Shown: positions 26,909 through 35,569, numbered from the stretch's first letter. The stretch: DNA of 64,000 bases from Leadbetterella sp040829825 (GCF_040829825.1 NZ_JBFOLH010000006.1); one strand, 5' to 3'. A program made the numbers and translations. The notes: a model not told the origin generated them from the sequence alone.

Positions 26909-27451
26909 TCATCCTGCTTTTAGCGCCTCTTTCTGAGGGATCAGCTCGGTAAACAGCGGATTATGATGGATCATGTACAGTTTGGCACAGGCCCGGGCAT
27001 CTGACAGGGCATTGTGGTGGTGAAGGTCAATGCCATAAAGCCGGGAGCAGGCGGCCAGGTTGACCTTGGGCAGGCCTTTGCGGCGGTATATCTTAACGGT
27101 ACAGTCCCATTTTTTGATCAGGTTGAGTTCATTATAATTGAGCCCGGCGCTTAACATGCTGTGATACAGGATATCCCGGTCAAACTCGGCGTTATGCGCC
27201 ACCATTTTCTTTCCCTGGAGGATCGATTTTAACCTGGGGTAAATTTCAGTGAAAGAAGGCGCATTGACGGTATCTTTTGCCCGGATGCCGTGAACGCGGG
27301 TGTTGTAAAAATTATACTCGTTGTTAGGCGGCTGTATCAGGGTATAATACTCTTCTATGATATCCAGGTCTTTCACCCATACCACGCCTACGGCACAGGC
27401 ACTGTCTTTGTGTGCGGTGGCGGTTTCAAAATCTATTGCTACAAATTCCAC
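26909..27451 (-). CDS. DEDDh 3'-5' exonuclease (DnaQ-like)
   Basis: 180 residues. The exonuclease motifs are intact: FVAIDFETATAH (D7, E9), HNAEFDRDIL and HHHNALSDARACA, i.e. a DnaQ/epsilon-like fold needing two metal ions. It resembles the small stand-alone exonucleases of Bacteroidota rather than the epsilon subunit. It starts one base after the stop of a 77-residue protein, so the two are co-transcribed. Probable roles are DNA repair or RNA trimming; the substrate cannot be told from sequence. Confidence 0.88.
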   Translation of the reverse strand: MEFVAIDFETATAHKDSACAVGVVWVKDLDIIEEYYTLIQPPNNEYNFYNTRVHGIRAKDTVNAPSFTEIYPRLKSILQGKKMVAHNAEFDRDILYHSMLSAGLNYNELNLIKKWDCTVKIYRRKGLPKVNLAACSRLYGIDLHHHNALSDARACAKLYMIHHNPLFTELIPQKEALKAG

Positions 27452-27452
27452 T

Positions 27453-27686
27453 TTATCTCAGTTTTCTTTCCCAGTGACCGGCCTCTATCCGGCGGGTAAT
27501 TTCACCCGATTGGAGCAGGGCGGTCAGTTTAGGGTGTATGGTACCCCGGGAGGTCAGATGCCACTGCCCGCAATCTTCGCATAAGTATACGGTTACCGAT
27601 GAATTGGTCTCAAACCGGCTCCTGACCTCCAGTAAAGCCGTGACGGCCAATTCTTCCGAAAGATATGAACGCTTCGAACAACTCAT
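27453..27686 (-). CDS. Small conserved protein with CxxC-x2-H motif
   Basis: 77 residues starting MSCSKRSYLSEELAV. The centre VYLCEDCGQWHLTSRG contains two cysteines and a histidine placed as in a minimal zinc knuckle. I have seen similar short proteins in Bacteroidota, but no function is known to me. It is followed after one base by the exonuclease gene on the same strand, and the pair is probably one transcript. Nucleic acid binding is a possible reading of the zinc-knuckle pattern, not shown. Confidence 0.65.
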   Translation of the reverse strand: MSCSKRSYLSEELAVTALLEVRSRFETNSSVTVYLCEDCGQWHLTSRGTIHPKLTALLQSGEITRRIEAGHWERKLR

Positions 27687-27955
27687 TATTTTCTAAATCC
27701 GTTTTTAAAAAAGATAGTTCGGGGAAAAGCGGTTTTTTATCGCTCGCTTGCCGGATTTTCAGGATCGGAAGTATTCCCGGGTAAAAAAAATATCAAAAAT
27801 TATAAGATATAAATAGCTAAATATGAGTTATATAAGCGACAACAGTCGTTTATAATCGAATACAAACGGTTATAAACCGGCTATTTCCCGGCGGCATTTC
27901 AATTTTGCAATGTCGACACAACAGGATTTTTTTTATCATTTAAACACAGGCGATT
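27687..27955. other. AT-rich intergenic region upstream of ssb
   Basis: 269 bases between divergent genes, much AT-richer than the surroundings (especially 27780-27880). It holds repeated TTATA-type motifs and the near-palindrome CGGTTATAAACCGG at 27867-27880. A weak -7-like CAATTTTG (27900-27907) precedes ssb. No gene or RNA is recognised. Confidence 0.4.
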
Positions 27956-28345
27956 ATGGCAGCGTTAAACAAAGTATTGTTAATCGGGAACCTGGGCGCA
28001 GACCCGGAAGTGAAAACCCTTCCCAGCGGCGACAAGGTAGCGGGCATTCGTTTGGCTACAACGGAAACGTATAAGAATAAGAACGGTGAACGGGTGGAAG
28101 ATACCGAATGGCACCGGGTGGAATTCTGGGGCGGCCTGGCCGGCATAGTGGAACAATATGTCAAAAAGGGAGACAGCCTCTATGTGGAGGGGCGTATCCG
28201 TACGGAAAAGTACACCGATGCCAACCAGGTGGAGCGCTATTCCACCAAGATCAGGGCCACCAGCATGCAGATGCTGAGCCGGAAGGCGCAGGGTCCGGCA
28301 GAGCCGCTTCCGCCGGTCTCTGAAGATGACGGCCTTCCGTTCTGA
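27956..28345 (+). CDS. ssb: Single-stranded DNA-binding protein
   Basis: 129 residues, shorter than the 178 of E. coli because the linker is brief. The OB fold is seen in LNKVLLIGNLGADPEVK and WHRVEFWGGLAGIVEQYVKKG, and the acidic tip EDDGLPF at the C-terminus is the docking peptide for partner proteins. It binds single-stranded DNA as a tetramer during replication, repair and recombination. The ATG at 27956 is the only good start. Followed by a hairpin (28376-28403), so likely monocistronic. Confidence 0.95.
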   Translation: MAALNKVLLIGNLGADPEVKTLPSGDKVAGIRLATTETYKNKNGERVEDTEWHRVEFWGGLAGIVEQYVKKGDSLYVEGRIRTEKYTDANQVERYSTKIRATSMQMLSRKAQGPAEPLPPVSEDDGLPF

Positions 28346-28375
28346 CAGGGGAAGGGTATGGAGGCATCTGCTTAC

Positions 28376-28403
28376 CCGGCAGGAACCCGGCTTTTTCTGC
28401 CGG
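28376..28403 (+). terminator. Possible terminator hairpin after ssb
   Basis: CCGGCAG (28376-28382) pairs with CTGCCGG (28397-28403) around a loop containing a T-run. No T-tract follows the stem, so it is a weak call; it lies 31 bases after the ssb stop. Confidence 0.35.
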
Positions 28404-28427
28404 AATTACAGAGAAAATACCTTTTTT

Positions 28428-28460
28428 TTGAGATAAACCGGCGAATATGAGCTAATTTTG
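28428..28460 (+). promoter_or_regulatory. Bacteroidota-type promoter
   Basis: TTG (28428-28430), 22 bases, TAATTTTG (28453-28460). The predicted start near 28467 supports the ATG at 28491 for the small membrane protein and rules out an in-frame start at 28458. Confidence 0.6.
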
Positions 28461-28490
28461 AGGGTACTTCATAAAGACATACCCTATAAA

Positions 28491-28898
28491 ATGAATATCA
28501 TTCAGGACGGCCTGCTTTACCTTACCGGCCTCTTTATGCTTTTAGCTACGTGGAGAGGGTTTCGGGGTGCTTCGCAAATCCGGAGATTTGAACAGAAACA
28601 ATGGATTTTGCTGCGACTAACCGGTTTGCTTGCCTACGTTAACCTGGGGCTTGCTATGCTGCAGGTTTTAGAAGATGTGTGGCGCGAAGCAGATCCGGGG
28701 CGCTTTTTAAAAGTAGAGATCCTGGTTCTGTTTTTTGTGGCCGTATGGATCAGCCTGGGGATGGGAAAAATCAGGAATACCCTGATCCACGGCAAAAAAT
28801 ACGGAGCCATGTTCATGTATTTCGGAATAGCGCTGATCATTATGATCCTGCTGATCTGCTACCTGAAGCTTTGGAAATATGCCGGTTTTATTTTTTGA
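28491..28898 (+). CDS. Four-helix hypothetical membrane protein
   Basis: 135 residues from the ATG at 28491 (MNIIQDGLLYLTGLFMLLAT). Four hydrophobic segments at about 7-23, 40-60, 76-94 and 108-130 make it an inner-membrane protein with short loops. No family recognised. Its last 20 bases overlap the start of the DCC thiol-disulfide oxidoreductase gene, which points to translational coupling, so it may be a membrane partner of that protein. Confidence 0.6.
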   Translation: MNIIQDGLLYLTGLFMLLATWRGFRGASQIRRFEQKQWILLRLTGLLAYVNLGLAMLQVLEDVWREADPGRFLKVEILVLFFVAVWISLGMGKIRNTLIHGKKYGAMFMYFGIALIIMILLICYLKLWKYAGFIF

Positions 28899-29262
28899 CG
28901 GAGAATGTGTTTTCTGCAATACCGTTGCCCATAAAATAGCAGAACGAAATCCTGCCGGGAATATTCATTTTGCCTCTTTACAGGGCAGCTATGCGAAAAA
29001 AATGCTGGATCCTTCTCTTCTGACGGCGGGAACCCTGGTTTACCTGGATGGAGACCGGTACCTTACCCGTTCGGAAGCAGCCTTTGAGCTCCTCCGGCAT
29101 CTTCCGGCCTGGCGCTGGTTACGGATCTTCCGCTTTGTGCCCCGGCGCATGGCCGACGGGCTTTATAACCGGGTGGCAGAAAACCGGATACGATGGTTTG
29201 GCCGCCAGGAGTCCTGCCGGGTTCCACCCCCCGGTCTCCGGGAAAGGTTTATAACCGATTGA
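28879..29262 (+). CDS. DCC family thiol-disulfide oxidoreductase-like protein (DUF393)
   Basis: 127 residues. The signature at the N-terminus, FFDGECVFCN (D7, C10, C13), is the DxxCxxC motif that names the DCC family. The following RFVPRRMADGLYNRVAENR block is also conserved in these proteins. They are predicted thioredoxin-like redox proteins, without a known substrate. It overlaps the small membrane protein gene by 20 bases. No signal peptide, so it is likely cytoplasmic or membrane-peripheral. Confidence 0.85.
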   Translation: MPVLFFDGECVFCNTVAHKIAERNPAGNIHFASLQGSYAKKMLDPSLLTAGTLVYLDGDRYLTRSEAAFELLRHLPAWRWLRIFRFVPRRMADGLYNRVAENRIRWFGRQESCRVPPPGLRERFITD

Positions 29263-29345
29263 ATTTGCTGTGCTGTTCCGTAGCCGGAGATGCCGGAAAA
29301 TCGCCTGAAAGGTGTAAATTTGCGCTGCTTATCACCTGCGATACT

Positions 29346-32330
29346 ATGTTTAGAGTTGGGCTTATTGTTGTGCTTCTGGGCGTGGGGGTTTCCTGCAAAC
29401 AAAGCGGGAAAGACCGGTTTGACCGCTTTCCGGAAGGAAAAAAGAAAGAGCTGATCACCCTGGAGGGAATAAATGTGCCCGACAAGGACCTGGAAGCCGG
29501 CCTCTTTGCTTCCGAACCCGATGTCTTCAACCCCACCAACATGGATATCGACCATAAAGGAAGAGTATGGATCTGCGAGGCATACAACTACCGGAACGAC
29601 GTCAACCATATCCCGTACGAGAAAAAGGGCGACAAGATTCTTATCCTGGAAGATACGGACGGCGACGGGAAAGCCGATAAGACCAAAGTCTATTACCAGG
29701 GAGAAGATGTGAATGCTGCCTTAGGGATCTGTGTGCTGGGCAACCGGGTGATCGTATCGGCGAGTCCGAATGTGCTGATGTTTACCGATGAAGACGGCGA
29801 TGACGTGCCCGATAAAAAGGAAGTCCTTTTCAAGACGATCGACGGCCTGCAAAGTGATCACGGGGTACATGCCATGGTGTTCGGCCCTGACGGTAAGCTT
29901 TATTTCAGCTTCGGTAATCATGGCGTAGGACTGACCACGCCTGACGGCCAGCCCCTGAAAGACATTCACGGGCGGGAAATAGGCCAGACACTGCAGCCTT
30001 TCCAGGACGGAATGGCCCTTCGCTGCGATATAGATACCAAGAATTTTGAGGTGGTAGGCTGGAACTTCAGGAACAACTATGAGCTGTGCCTGGATTCTTT
30101 CGGACGCATATGGCAGAGTGATAACGACGATGACGGGGTGAGAAGCAACCGGATCAACTATGTGCTGCCGTATGGAAATTACGGGTACAAAGATGAGATG
30201 ACGGGGGCCGACTGGCGGGCTTACAGAACCAACAAGGAAGACTCGCTCTGGCAGCAGCACTGGCATCAGAATGACCCGGGAGTGGTGCCTAACCTGAAGA
30301 TCATCGGGGCCGGCTCGCCTACAGGTATTTTTGTTTATGAAGGGGGGCTTCTCCCTGAGCGATATAAGGGGGCTGTTTTCCTGGGAGACGCCGTTAATAA
30401 CAACATTATCGCCTACGGTGTGCATAAAAAAGGTGCCGGATACGAGCTGCAGGGGCAGGTAGTGCTGGACGCCTCCAAAAAAGACCAGTGGTTCAGGCCC
30501 TCTGATGTGGCCGCCGGCCCTGACGGTTCTGTTTTTGTAGCCGACTGGTACGATGTAAGCGTGGGCGGGCATTTTATCGGTGATCTTGAAAAAGGCCGGA
30601 TTTACCGGGTTTATCCCAAAGGAAAGGGAAGCTACAAAGTACCGGAATACAATTTTTCGGATGTGAGCTCCTGTATAGAAGCCCTGAAGAACCCGGCCAA
30701 TTCAGTCAGGTATATGGCCTATACCGCTTTGAAGAGTAAAGGGAAAGCTGCAAAAAAAGAGCTGTATGCTTTGGCAAAAGAAAATAACCCGGTATATACG
30801 GCCCGGGCCTTGTGGCTGCTGAAGGACCTGAGCTCCGGCTACTCCGAAGAGTTCTCCCGCCACCCGGATGAAGATATCCGGGCCGCCACCGTACGGATGG
30901 CGCCGCAGGAAGATCATTCGCCCTTTTTAACCCGGATGTCGCTGGATGCTTCGTACCAGGTAAAGCAGGCGGTAGCTACCCGGCTTTACCTGACCGAAAA
31001 CCCGGAGGCCTGGCTGAACCTGGCAAGTGCCTATAAGGCAGATGACCGCTGGTTCCTGGAAGCGCTGGGCATAGGCGCTACAGGGCACTGGGATGATTAC
31101 CTGGAAAAATACCTGGCCGGGAAAAACTGGCAGAGCAGCCCGGAAGCCCGGGATATAGTCTGGAGAAGCCGCAGTAAAAAAACACCGGGATACCTCGCAG
31201 AGCTCATCCGGGTTACGCCTTTTGAAAATGCATTACGCTATTTCAGGGCTTTTGATTTCCAGGATATCAGCGCCCGGAACGCGGCTTTGCTGAGCCTTCT
31301 GAAGAGTGCACACTCCGAGCAGGAAAAGCTGCTTATCTTTAAGCATTTTGATACGGAGTCTGTTTTGCAGGATCCTGATTTTCAAAAAATGATACCCGGC
31401 GTGCTGGCCGGTATAAAGAATGACCGCGATTTCCTGGATATCGTATTGAAGTACCGGTTTACCGATGAGCGGGAGAGGATTCTCCGCATCCTGGACACCA
31501 GTGAAGATCCGGCGCTCTACAGGCAGGCGGCTGACGTTGGCAATACCCTGTTCGGTATAAGCCTGCTCAAAGAGGTGCTTAGCCGGAAACCGCTGGATAA
31601 AGACTTTGCAGTCAGGAGAATAGAACGTATGGGCCTGGTAGACAATGAGGTGGTAACCCGGCAGCTGATCCAGGTGTTTACCAACCGGAAATACCCGTTT
31701 GAACTGCGCCAGGCGGCTGTTCTGGCTATGGAGGGCTACCTGAGTGATGTCAGGCTGTGGGATCTCATGAAAGTAAACAAAGTCAGTAAAGAGCTCATTC
31801 CTGCAGCTAAAGAAGTGCTGCGGAAGACATTTCATAATGACATAAAAGTAGAGTTTGAGCATGTCTACGGCAACCCGGAGGCTGCCCAGGCGTACCCTAT
31901 GCCTGATTTCAGCCCGGGGAAAGGCGATGCCACAAAAGGAAAAGTGATTTTTCAGAATGTTTGCTCGGTGTGTCACAGTAACGGAACCTCGGGTGCAGAT
32001 TTCGGCCCTTCGCTGGCGTCTATCGGTAAGAAGCTGACCAAAGAAGGCCTTTATAATGCCATCGTCTATCCCAGTCAGGGCATTAACCTGGGGTACGAAA
32101 CCAGCCTGATCACCCTGGCCGACGGTAGCACGCTGAAAGCCATTGTGACCAGTAAGACCTCTGATGCGTACCTCGTAAAAGTACTGGGCGAACAGGAACA
32201 GCGGCGGTATCCTCTTAACCAGGTGAAATCGGTGGAAGTGCTGGAGAAAGAGTCGTTCATGCCTCCTTTCCCGCTGCCCGAGAAAGATATGCTGGACCTG
32301 ATCTCCTACCTTTCAGGACTGGGCTCATAA
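29346..32330 (+). CDS. Large lipoprotein: PVC-type sugar-dehydrogenase-like propeller with C-terminal cytochrome c
   Basis: 994 residues from the ATG at 29346, a lipoprotein (lipobox GVGVSC, C17). The N-terminal half (about 40-420) is a beta-propeller of the membrane-bound dehydrogenase (DUF7133-like) family, with repeated ILEDTDGDGKADK and FTDEDGDDVPDKK calcium-type loops and WQSDNDDDGVRSNRINYV. A helical HEAT-like repeat region fills about 480-850. The C-terminal heme domain has CSVCH (C873, C876, H877) and a likely axial Met (FMPPFPL, M972). It may oxidise a sugar or alcohol in the periplasm and pass electrons to heme. A -7-like TAAATTTG (29315-29322) precedes it. The overlap with the convergent yjjG is slight. 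Confidence 0.88.
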   Translation: MFRVGLIVVLLGVGVSCKQSGKDRFDRFPEGKKKELITLEGINVPDKDLEAGLFASEPDVFNPTNMDIDHKGRVWICEAYNYRNDVNHIPYEKKGDKILILEDTDGDGKADKTKVYYQGEDVNAALGICVLGNRVIVSASPNVLMFTDEDGDDVPDKKEVLFKTIDGLQSDHGVHAMVFGPDGKLYFSFGNHGVGLTTPDGQPLKDIHGREIGQTLQPFQDGMALRCDIDTKNFEVVGWNFRNNYELCLDSFGRIWQSDNDDDGVRSNRINYVLPYGNYGYKDEMTGADWRAYRTNKEDSLWQQHWHQNDPGVVPNLKIIGAGSPTGIFVYEGGLLPERYKGAVFLGDAVNNNIIAYGVHKKGAGYELQGQVVLDASKKDQWFRPSDVAAGPDGSVFVADWYDVSVGGHFIGDLEKGRIYRVYPKGKGSYKVPEYNFSDVSSCIEALKNPANSVRYMAYTALKSKGKAAKKELYALAKENNPVYTARALWLLKDLSSGYSEEFSRHPDEDIRAATVRMAPQEDHSPFLTRMSLDASYQVKQAVATRLYLTENPEAWLNLASAYKADDRWFLEALGIGATGHWDDYLEKYLAGKNWQSSPEARDIVWRSRSKKTPGYLAELIRVTPFENALRYFRAFDFQDISARNAALLSLLKSAHSEQEKLLIFKHFDTESVLQDPDFQKMIPGVLAGIKNDRDFLDIVLKYRFTDERERILRILDTSEDPALYRQAADVGNTLFGISLLKEVLSRKPLDKDFAVRRIERMGLVDNEVVTRQLIQVFTNRKYPFELRQAAVLAMEGYLSDVRLWDLMKVNKVSKELIPAAKEVLRKTFHNDIKVEFEHVYGNPEAAQAYPMPDFSPGKGDATKGKVIFQNVCSVCHSNGTSGADFGPSLASIGKKLTKEGLYNAIVYPSQGINLGYETSLITLADGSTLKAIVTSKTSDAYLVKVLGEQEQRRYPLNQVKSVEVLEKESFMPPFPLPEKDMLDLISYLSGLGS

Positions 32331-32999
32331 AAGGTCTTTCAGTTCGGTCAGCTGCCGGATGACTCCCGCTGAAGAACCGGCTGCGGCAGGGTCGAAGTGG
32401 ATAAAAGGTAAGCCGGCATTCTCCGAACCTGCTTTATCGGCGATCTCATCATCACCGATATATACCGAGCACTCGGGTGTGGCGCCGGCTGATTCCAGGG
32501 CAAAATCAAAAATCTGCCGGTCGGGCTTCCGCGATCCCGAGACGTCACTCGTGATAATATGACGGAAATACGGAAGCAACCCGCTTTGCGTCATCTTCCG
32601 GGTCTGGATGTCGAGATACCCGTTACTGATGATGTGCAGCTCGTATTTAGGGTGTAAATAATCCAGTATCTCCAGCGTACCCGCTACCAGGTGCCTCTGC
32701 ACGGGCAGTAGCTGCATGAAGCGGTCGTTCATCGCCAGTGATTCTTCTTCCGTACAGGAAACGTCAAGGGTGAGCAGGGTATTTCTGAAGCGTACCCGCC
32801 GGAGCTCGTCGTGTGTGACGACATTGGTTTCCAGCTGCCGCCAGAGGCTTTTGTTAATGACCCGGAAGGTTTGAATAAAAGCCTCATACGAAACCTTGCC
32901 GGCTACCTCGTGCGCATAAATCTCTTTCAGGCAGGCTTCCGAATTCCGTTCAAAATCCCACAGGGTATGGTCGAGGTCAAAGAAAATATGCCGGATCAT
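32325..32999 (-). CDS. yjjG: YjjG-type HAD phosphatase (noncanonical pyrimidine nucleotidase)
   Basis: 224 residues. The HAD motif FFDLDHTLWDFERNS (D8, D10) with a helical cap matches YjjG, which removes phosphate from noncanonical pyrimidine nucleotides such as dUMP and protects DNA from modified bases. Motif III lysine and VYIGDDEIADKAGSENAG are present. The start codon overlaps the TGA of the ferredoxin gene by four bases (ATGA). It is the last gene of the minus-strand comA-dedA-aroE-ferredoxin-yjjG operon, and its stop touches the convergent cytochrome gene. Confidence 0.87.
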   Translation of the reverse strand: MIRHIFFDLDHTLWDFERNSEACLKEIYAHEVAGKVSYEAFIQTFRVINKSLWRQLETNVVTHDELRRVRFRNTLLTLDVSCTEEESLAMNDRFMQLLPVQRHLVAGTLEILDYLHPKYELHIISNGYLDIQTRKMTQSGLLPYFRHIITSDVSGSRKPDRQIFDFALESAGATPECSVYIGDDEIADKAGSENAGLPFIHFDPAAAGSSAGVIRQLTELKDLL

Positions 33000-33304
33000 T
33001 CTTCCCGCAGAATCAGGCGTTCTACCGGCTTATTGTTCAGGATATGGCTTTCGAAGATCTCGTCCACGTCTTCCGGGGTAACGTTCCCGTAGAAAACGCC
33101 TTCGGGATAAACCACCATCCCCGGACCAAACGCGCAAACGTCGAGACAGCCCGTCTTTTGCGCCCGCATGGTCTTGTTCAGGCCGTTTTCCTTCAGCTTC
33201 TCCTTAAAGAGATCCACCAGCACCATTCCGCGGTCACTCCCGCAGCACTTTTTAGGCGCGGGCTTGTCGTTGGTGCATATGAAGATATGTTTTTCGTATT
33301 TCAT
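32996..33304 (-). CDS. Thioredoxin-like [2Fe-2S] ferredoxin
   Basis: 102 residues. A small thioredoxin-fold ferredoxin: the cysteines in FICTNDKPAPKKCCG and QKTGCLDVCAFGPGMVVYP give the C-x9-12-C ... C-x3-C pattern that binds a [2Fe-2S] cluster. Its role here is unknown; homologues carry electrons to many enzymes. It sits 40 bases after aroE and overlaps yjjG by four bases on the minus strand, so all belong to one transcript. Confidence 0.9.
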   Translation of the reverse strand: MKYEKHIFICTNDKPAPKKCCGSDRGMVLVDLFKEKLKENGLNKTMRAQKTGCLDVCAFGPGMVVYPEGVFYGNVTPEDVDEIFESHILNNKPVERLILREE

Positions 33305-33344
33305 ATTTATAAAAGCTTTCAGCTCTGATCGGGTAACGTTTTTC

Positions 33345-34094
33345 CTATGAATTCCAGATCTCCCACGATTTTTCGGCCTGGTACACCAGCATGGAGTAAC
33401 CGTTCCGGGTTCTGGCGCCCCGGTCTTTCCCTCTTTTCATAAAAAGGGTTTCTTCGGGGTTGTACACCAGGTCATACAGGAAATGAGCCGGGGTCAGTAA
33501 GGTATAATCCAGCTCAGGGGCCGTGTCTGTCCTGGGAAACGTACCTAATGGTGTGCAGTTGATGATGAGGGTATGGTTTTCCAGCAGGGTATTGGCGGTT
33601 TCGTACGATATCCTGTCGTCACCGGCAGACCGCGATACCAGCTTATGCGGGATCCCCATATCTTCCAGGGCCACCCGGATGGCACGTGCCGCACCACCGT
33701 TGCCCAGCACCAGCGCATTTTCGGGGGTGTTCCCGTCCAGGAATTCCTCCAGCGAACGCCGGAAACCGTAATAATCGCTGTTGTAGCCTTTGAGGCGCTT
33801 ATCTTCTTCTACCCTGATCACATTAACGGCACCTATGCGTTTTGCTGCAGGGTCAATTTCAGAAAGGTAGGGCAGTACATTCAGCTTATGCGGAATGGTC
33901 ACATTCAGCCCTTTCAGGCCCTCAGTTTCTGCAATGATGCCGGGTAAGGCACTGATGTCTTCTATTTCAAAGAGGTCGTACCGGTGTGTATCCGAGAGTC
34001 CCTCTTCTTCAAATTTCCCGGTAAAATACCGTTTGGAGAAAGAGTGGGAGAGGGGAAACCCGATGAGGCCGAATCTTTTTTTTGCTGTCTGCAT
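33345..34094 (-). CDS. aroE: Shikimate dehydrogenase
   Basis: 249 residues. It reduces 3-dehydroshikimate with NADPH in the pathway to aromatic amino acids. The catalytic lysine is in GLNVTIPHKLNVL (K70), the catalytic aspartate in KGYNSDYYGF (D107), the glycine motif is LVLGNGGAARAIRVA and the shikimate-binding tail is GYSMLVYQAEKSWEIW. It starts two bases after the dedA stop and precedes the ferredoxin gene by 40 bases. Slightly short compared with the usual 270 residues but all key residues are present. Confidence 0.94.
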   Translation of the reverse strand: MQTAKKRFGLIGFPLSHSFSKRYFTGKFEEEGLSDTHRYDLFEIEDISALPGIIAETEGLKGLNVTIPHKLNVLPYLSEIDPAAKRIGAVNVIRVEEDKRLKGYNSDYYGFRRSLEEFLDGNTPENALVLGNGGAARAIRVALEDMGIPHKLVSRSAGDDRISYETANTLLENHTLIINCTPLGTFPRTDTAPELDYTLLTPAHFLYDLVYNPEETLFMKRGKDRGARTRNGYSMLVYQAEKSWEIWNS

Positions 34095-34096
34095 GC

Positions 34097-34741
34097 TTAC
34101 TTTTTCCCGAACTTCACTTTGATGAACCCAATGATCATAGGAAGAACGGAGATAAAGATAATACTTAAAACCACTTTTTCAAAGTTGGCTTTCACCCATT
34201 CGTTGGTTCCGAGGAAATACCCCAGCAGGGTAATGCTGCTTACCCATACAGCGGCCCCGATAATGCAGAAAAGGATATACCGCGGATAGCGCATGCTACC
34301 GGCACCGGCCACAAAAGGGGCTACCGTACGGATGATCGGCATAAAGCGGGCAAGAATAACCGCTATGCCTCCGTGCCTGGCGTAAAATTCTTCCGTTTGT
34401 TCAATGTATTCCCGTTTCAGGAACAGGATTTTCTCCCTCGATTTAATGTAATGCCCGAAGCGGCTGCCCACAAAATAATTGATGTTGTCGCCCAGGAGCG
34501 CAGCACCGATCAGCAGGGGAATGACCAGGGCAATATCCAGCTGCCCGGTGGAGGCGGCCAGGAGCCCTACGGCGAAAAGCAGCGAATCGCCGGGCAGAAG
34601 CGGCATGATGATCAGGCCGGTTTCTACAAATATTACCAGGAAAAGCAGCGCATAGGTGAGCTTGTCGTACTCGGCCAGGAATTGTTGTAATACAGTCAGC
34701 GGATCTTTTAAAAAATCAATGATGAAATGAATCAGCTCCAT
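34097..34741 (-). CDS. DedA/VTT family membrane protein
   Basis: 214 residues with about five membrane segments. The blocks PLLPGDSLLFAVGLLAA, GDNINYFVGSRFGH, ARFMPIIRTVAPFVAGAGSM and GAAVWVSSITLLGYFLG are classic for DedA proteins, which handle lipid flip-flop or undecaprenyl phosphate recycling in other bacteria. Three bases follow the comA stop and two precede aroE, so it is co-transcribed. The substrate lipid is not inferable from sequence. Confidence 0.92.
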   Translation of the reverse strand: MELIHFIIDFLKDPLTVLQQFLAEYDKLTYALLFLVIFVETGLIIMPLLPGDSLLFAVGLLAASTGQLDIALVIPLLIGAALLGDNINYFVGSRFGHYIKSREKILFLKREYIEQTEEFYARHGGIAVILARFMPIIRTVAPFVAGAGSMRYPRYILFCIIGAAVWVSSITLLGYFLGTNEWVKANFEKVVLSIIFISVLPMIIGFIKVKFGKK

Positions 34742-34744
34742 GCC

Positions 34745-35569
34745 TTAGTCGTCTTGTTTTAATCGTTCGTCCTGGAAGTATTTGCCCAGCTTGTATTTTT
34801 GTTTGATGTCTTCGGGAAGGAAGGAAGCAAACGTATCGCTCCGCAACCCGAGCCGGGTGGTTTCCAGGGCAATGGCTTCCTCGGGTGCTATATTGCCCAG
34901 GTTTACATTCGGACCGATCAGCTTGACAAAATAGACCTGCTGAGGCCTTTGCGGGGCCTCCCAGATGATATTTTCGGCAGAAATGGCATTGATGATCTCG
35001 TCAACCAGCCCCTGCCGTACTTCGCCTGAGCTCCGGTAAAGGCCGATATTACCGCTTTCACGCGCTTCACCGATCACCTTCCAGGAGCCTGCCTGCAGCT
35101 CGCTGCGCATCAGGTTTATCCATTTGTAGGGGGCAAAGATCTTCTCGGCGTCTTTTGAGCCTACTTCTGAAAGCACTTTCCCGCGTGAAGCCAGCCGGGC
35201 AATATAATTGCACTTTTCTTCGTGGGGAAGGGTGATGGAGCCGTCAGATACCTCGGCATATTCCAGCCCGAATTTATCTAAAATCCTGAGGTAATCTTCA
35301 AACTGGTTCCTGACCACAAAGGCCTCAAAAAGAGTTCCGCCAAAATATACAGGGATACGGTGTGCGTGATACAGGTCAATCTTTTCCTTGAGATTTTCCG
35401 TTATATAGGAGGTGGCCCATCCCAGTTTAATGATATCCACAAAACGGGAGGCTTTCGAGAGAAAGTTCTCTGCCTCTCCGAGGCTGAGGCCTTTGTCCAT
35501 TACCATGGTCAGGCCGTTATTACGGGGCTGGGAAGTCCGCTCCGGTATATGCGATAAAGAATAATTCAT
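34745..35569 (-). CDS. comA: Phosphosulfolactate synthase (ComA family)
   Basis: 274 residues. The ComA family adds sulfite to phosphoenolpyruvate to form phosphosulfolactate, the first step of coenzyme M synthesis in methanogens. Family blocks visible: LTMVMDKGLSL, DIIKLGWATSYI, PVYFGGTLFEAFV, LEYAEVSDGSITLP and GNIAPEEAIALETTRLGLRSDT. In a Bacteroidota context the product could feed sulfolactate or cysteate and then sulfonolipids. First gene of the minus operon; -7-like TACTTTTG at 35589-35596 (minus). No coenzyme M or sulfolactate genes are nearby. Confidence 0.88.
   Translation of the reverse strand: MNYSLSHIPERTSQPRNNGLTMVMDKGLSLGEAENFLSKASRFVDIIKLGWATSYITENLKEKIDLYHAHRIPVYFGGTLFEAFVVRNQFEDYLRILDKFGLEYAEVSDGSITLPHEEKCNYIARLASRGKVLSEVGSKDAEKIFAPYKWINLMRSELQAGSWKVIGEARESGNIGLYRSSGEVRQGLVDEIINAISAENIIWEAPQRPQQVYFVKLIGPNVNLGNIAPEEAIALETTRLGLRSDTFASFLPEDIKQKYKLGKYFQDERLKQDD

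Noticed and set aside
29721..30572. 283-codon open frame on the minus strand
   Set aside because: Antisense to the cytochrome lipoprotein, whose motifs are intact.
31233..31976. Minus-strand open frame of 247 codons
   Set aside because: Antisense shadow of the cytochrome lipoprotein repeat region.
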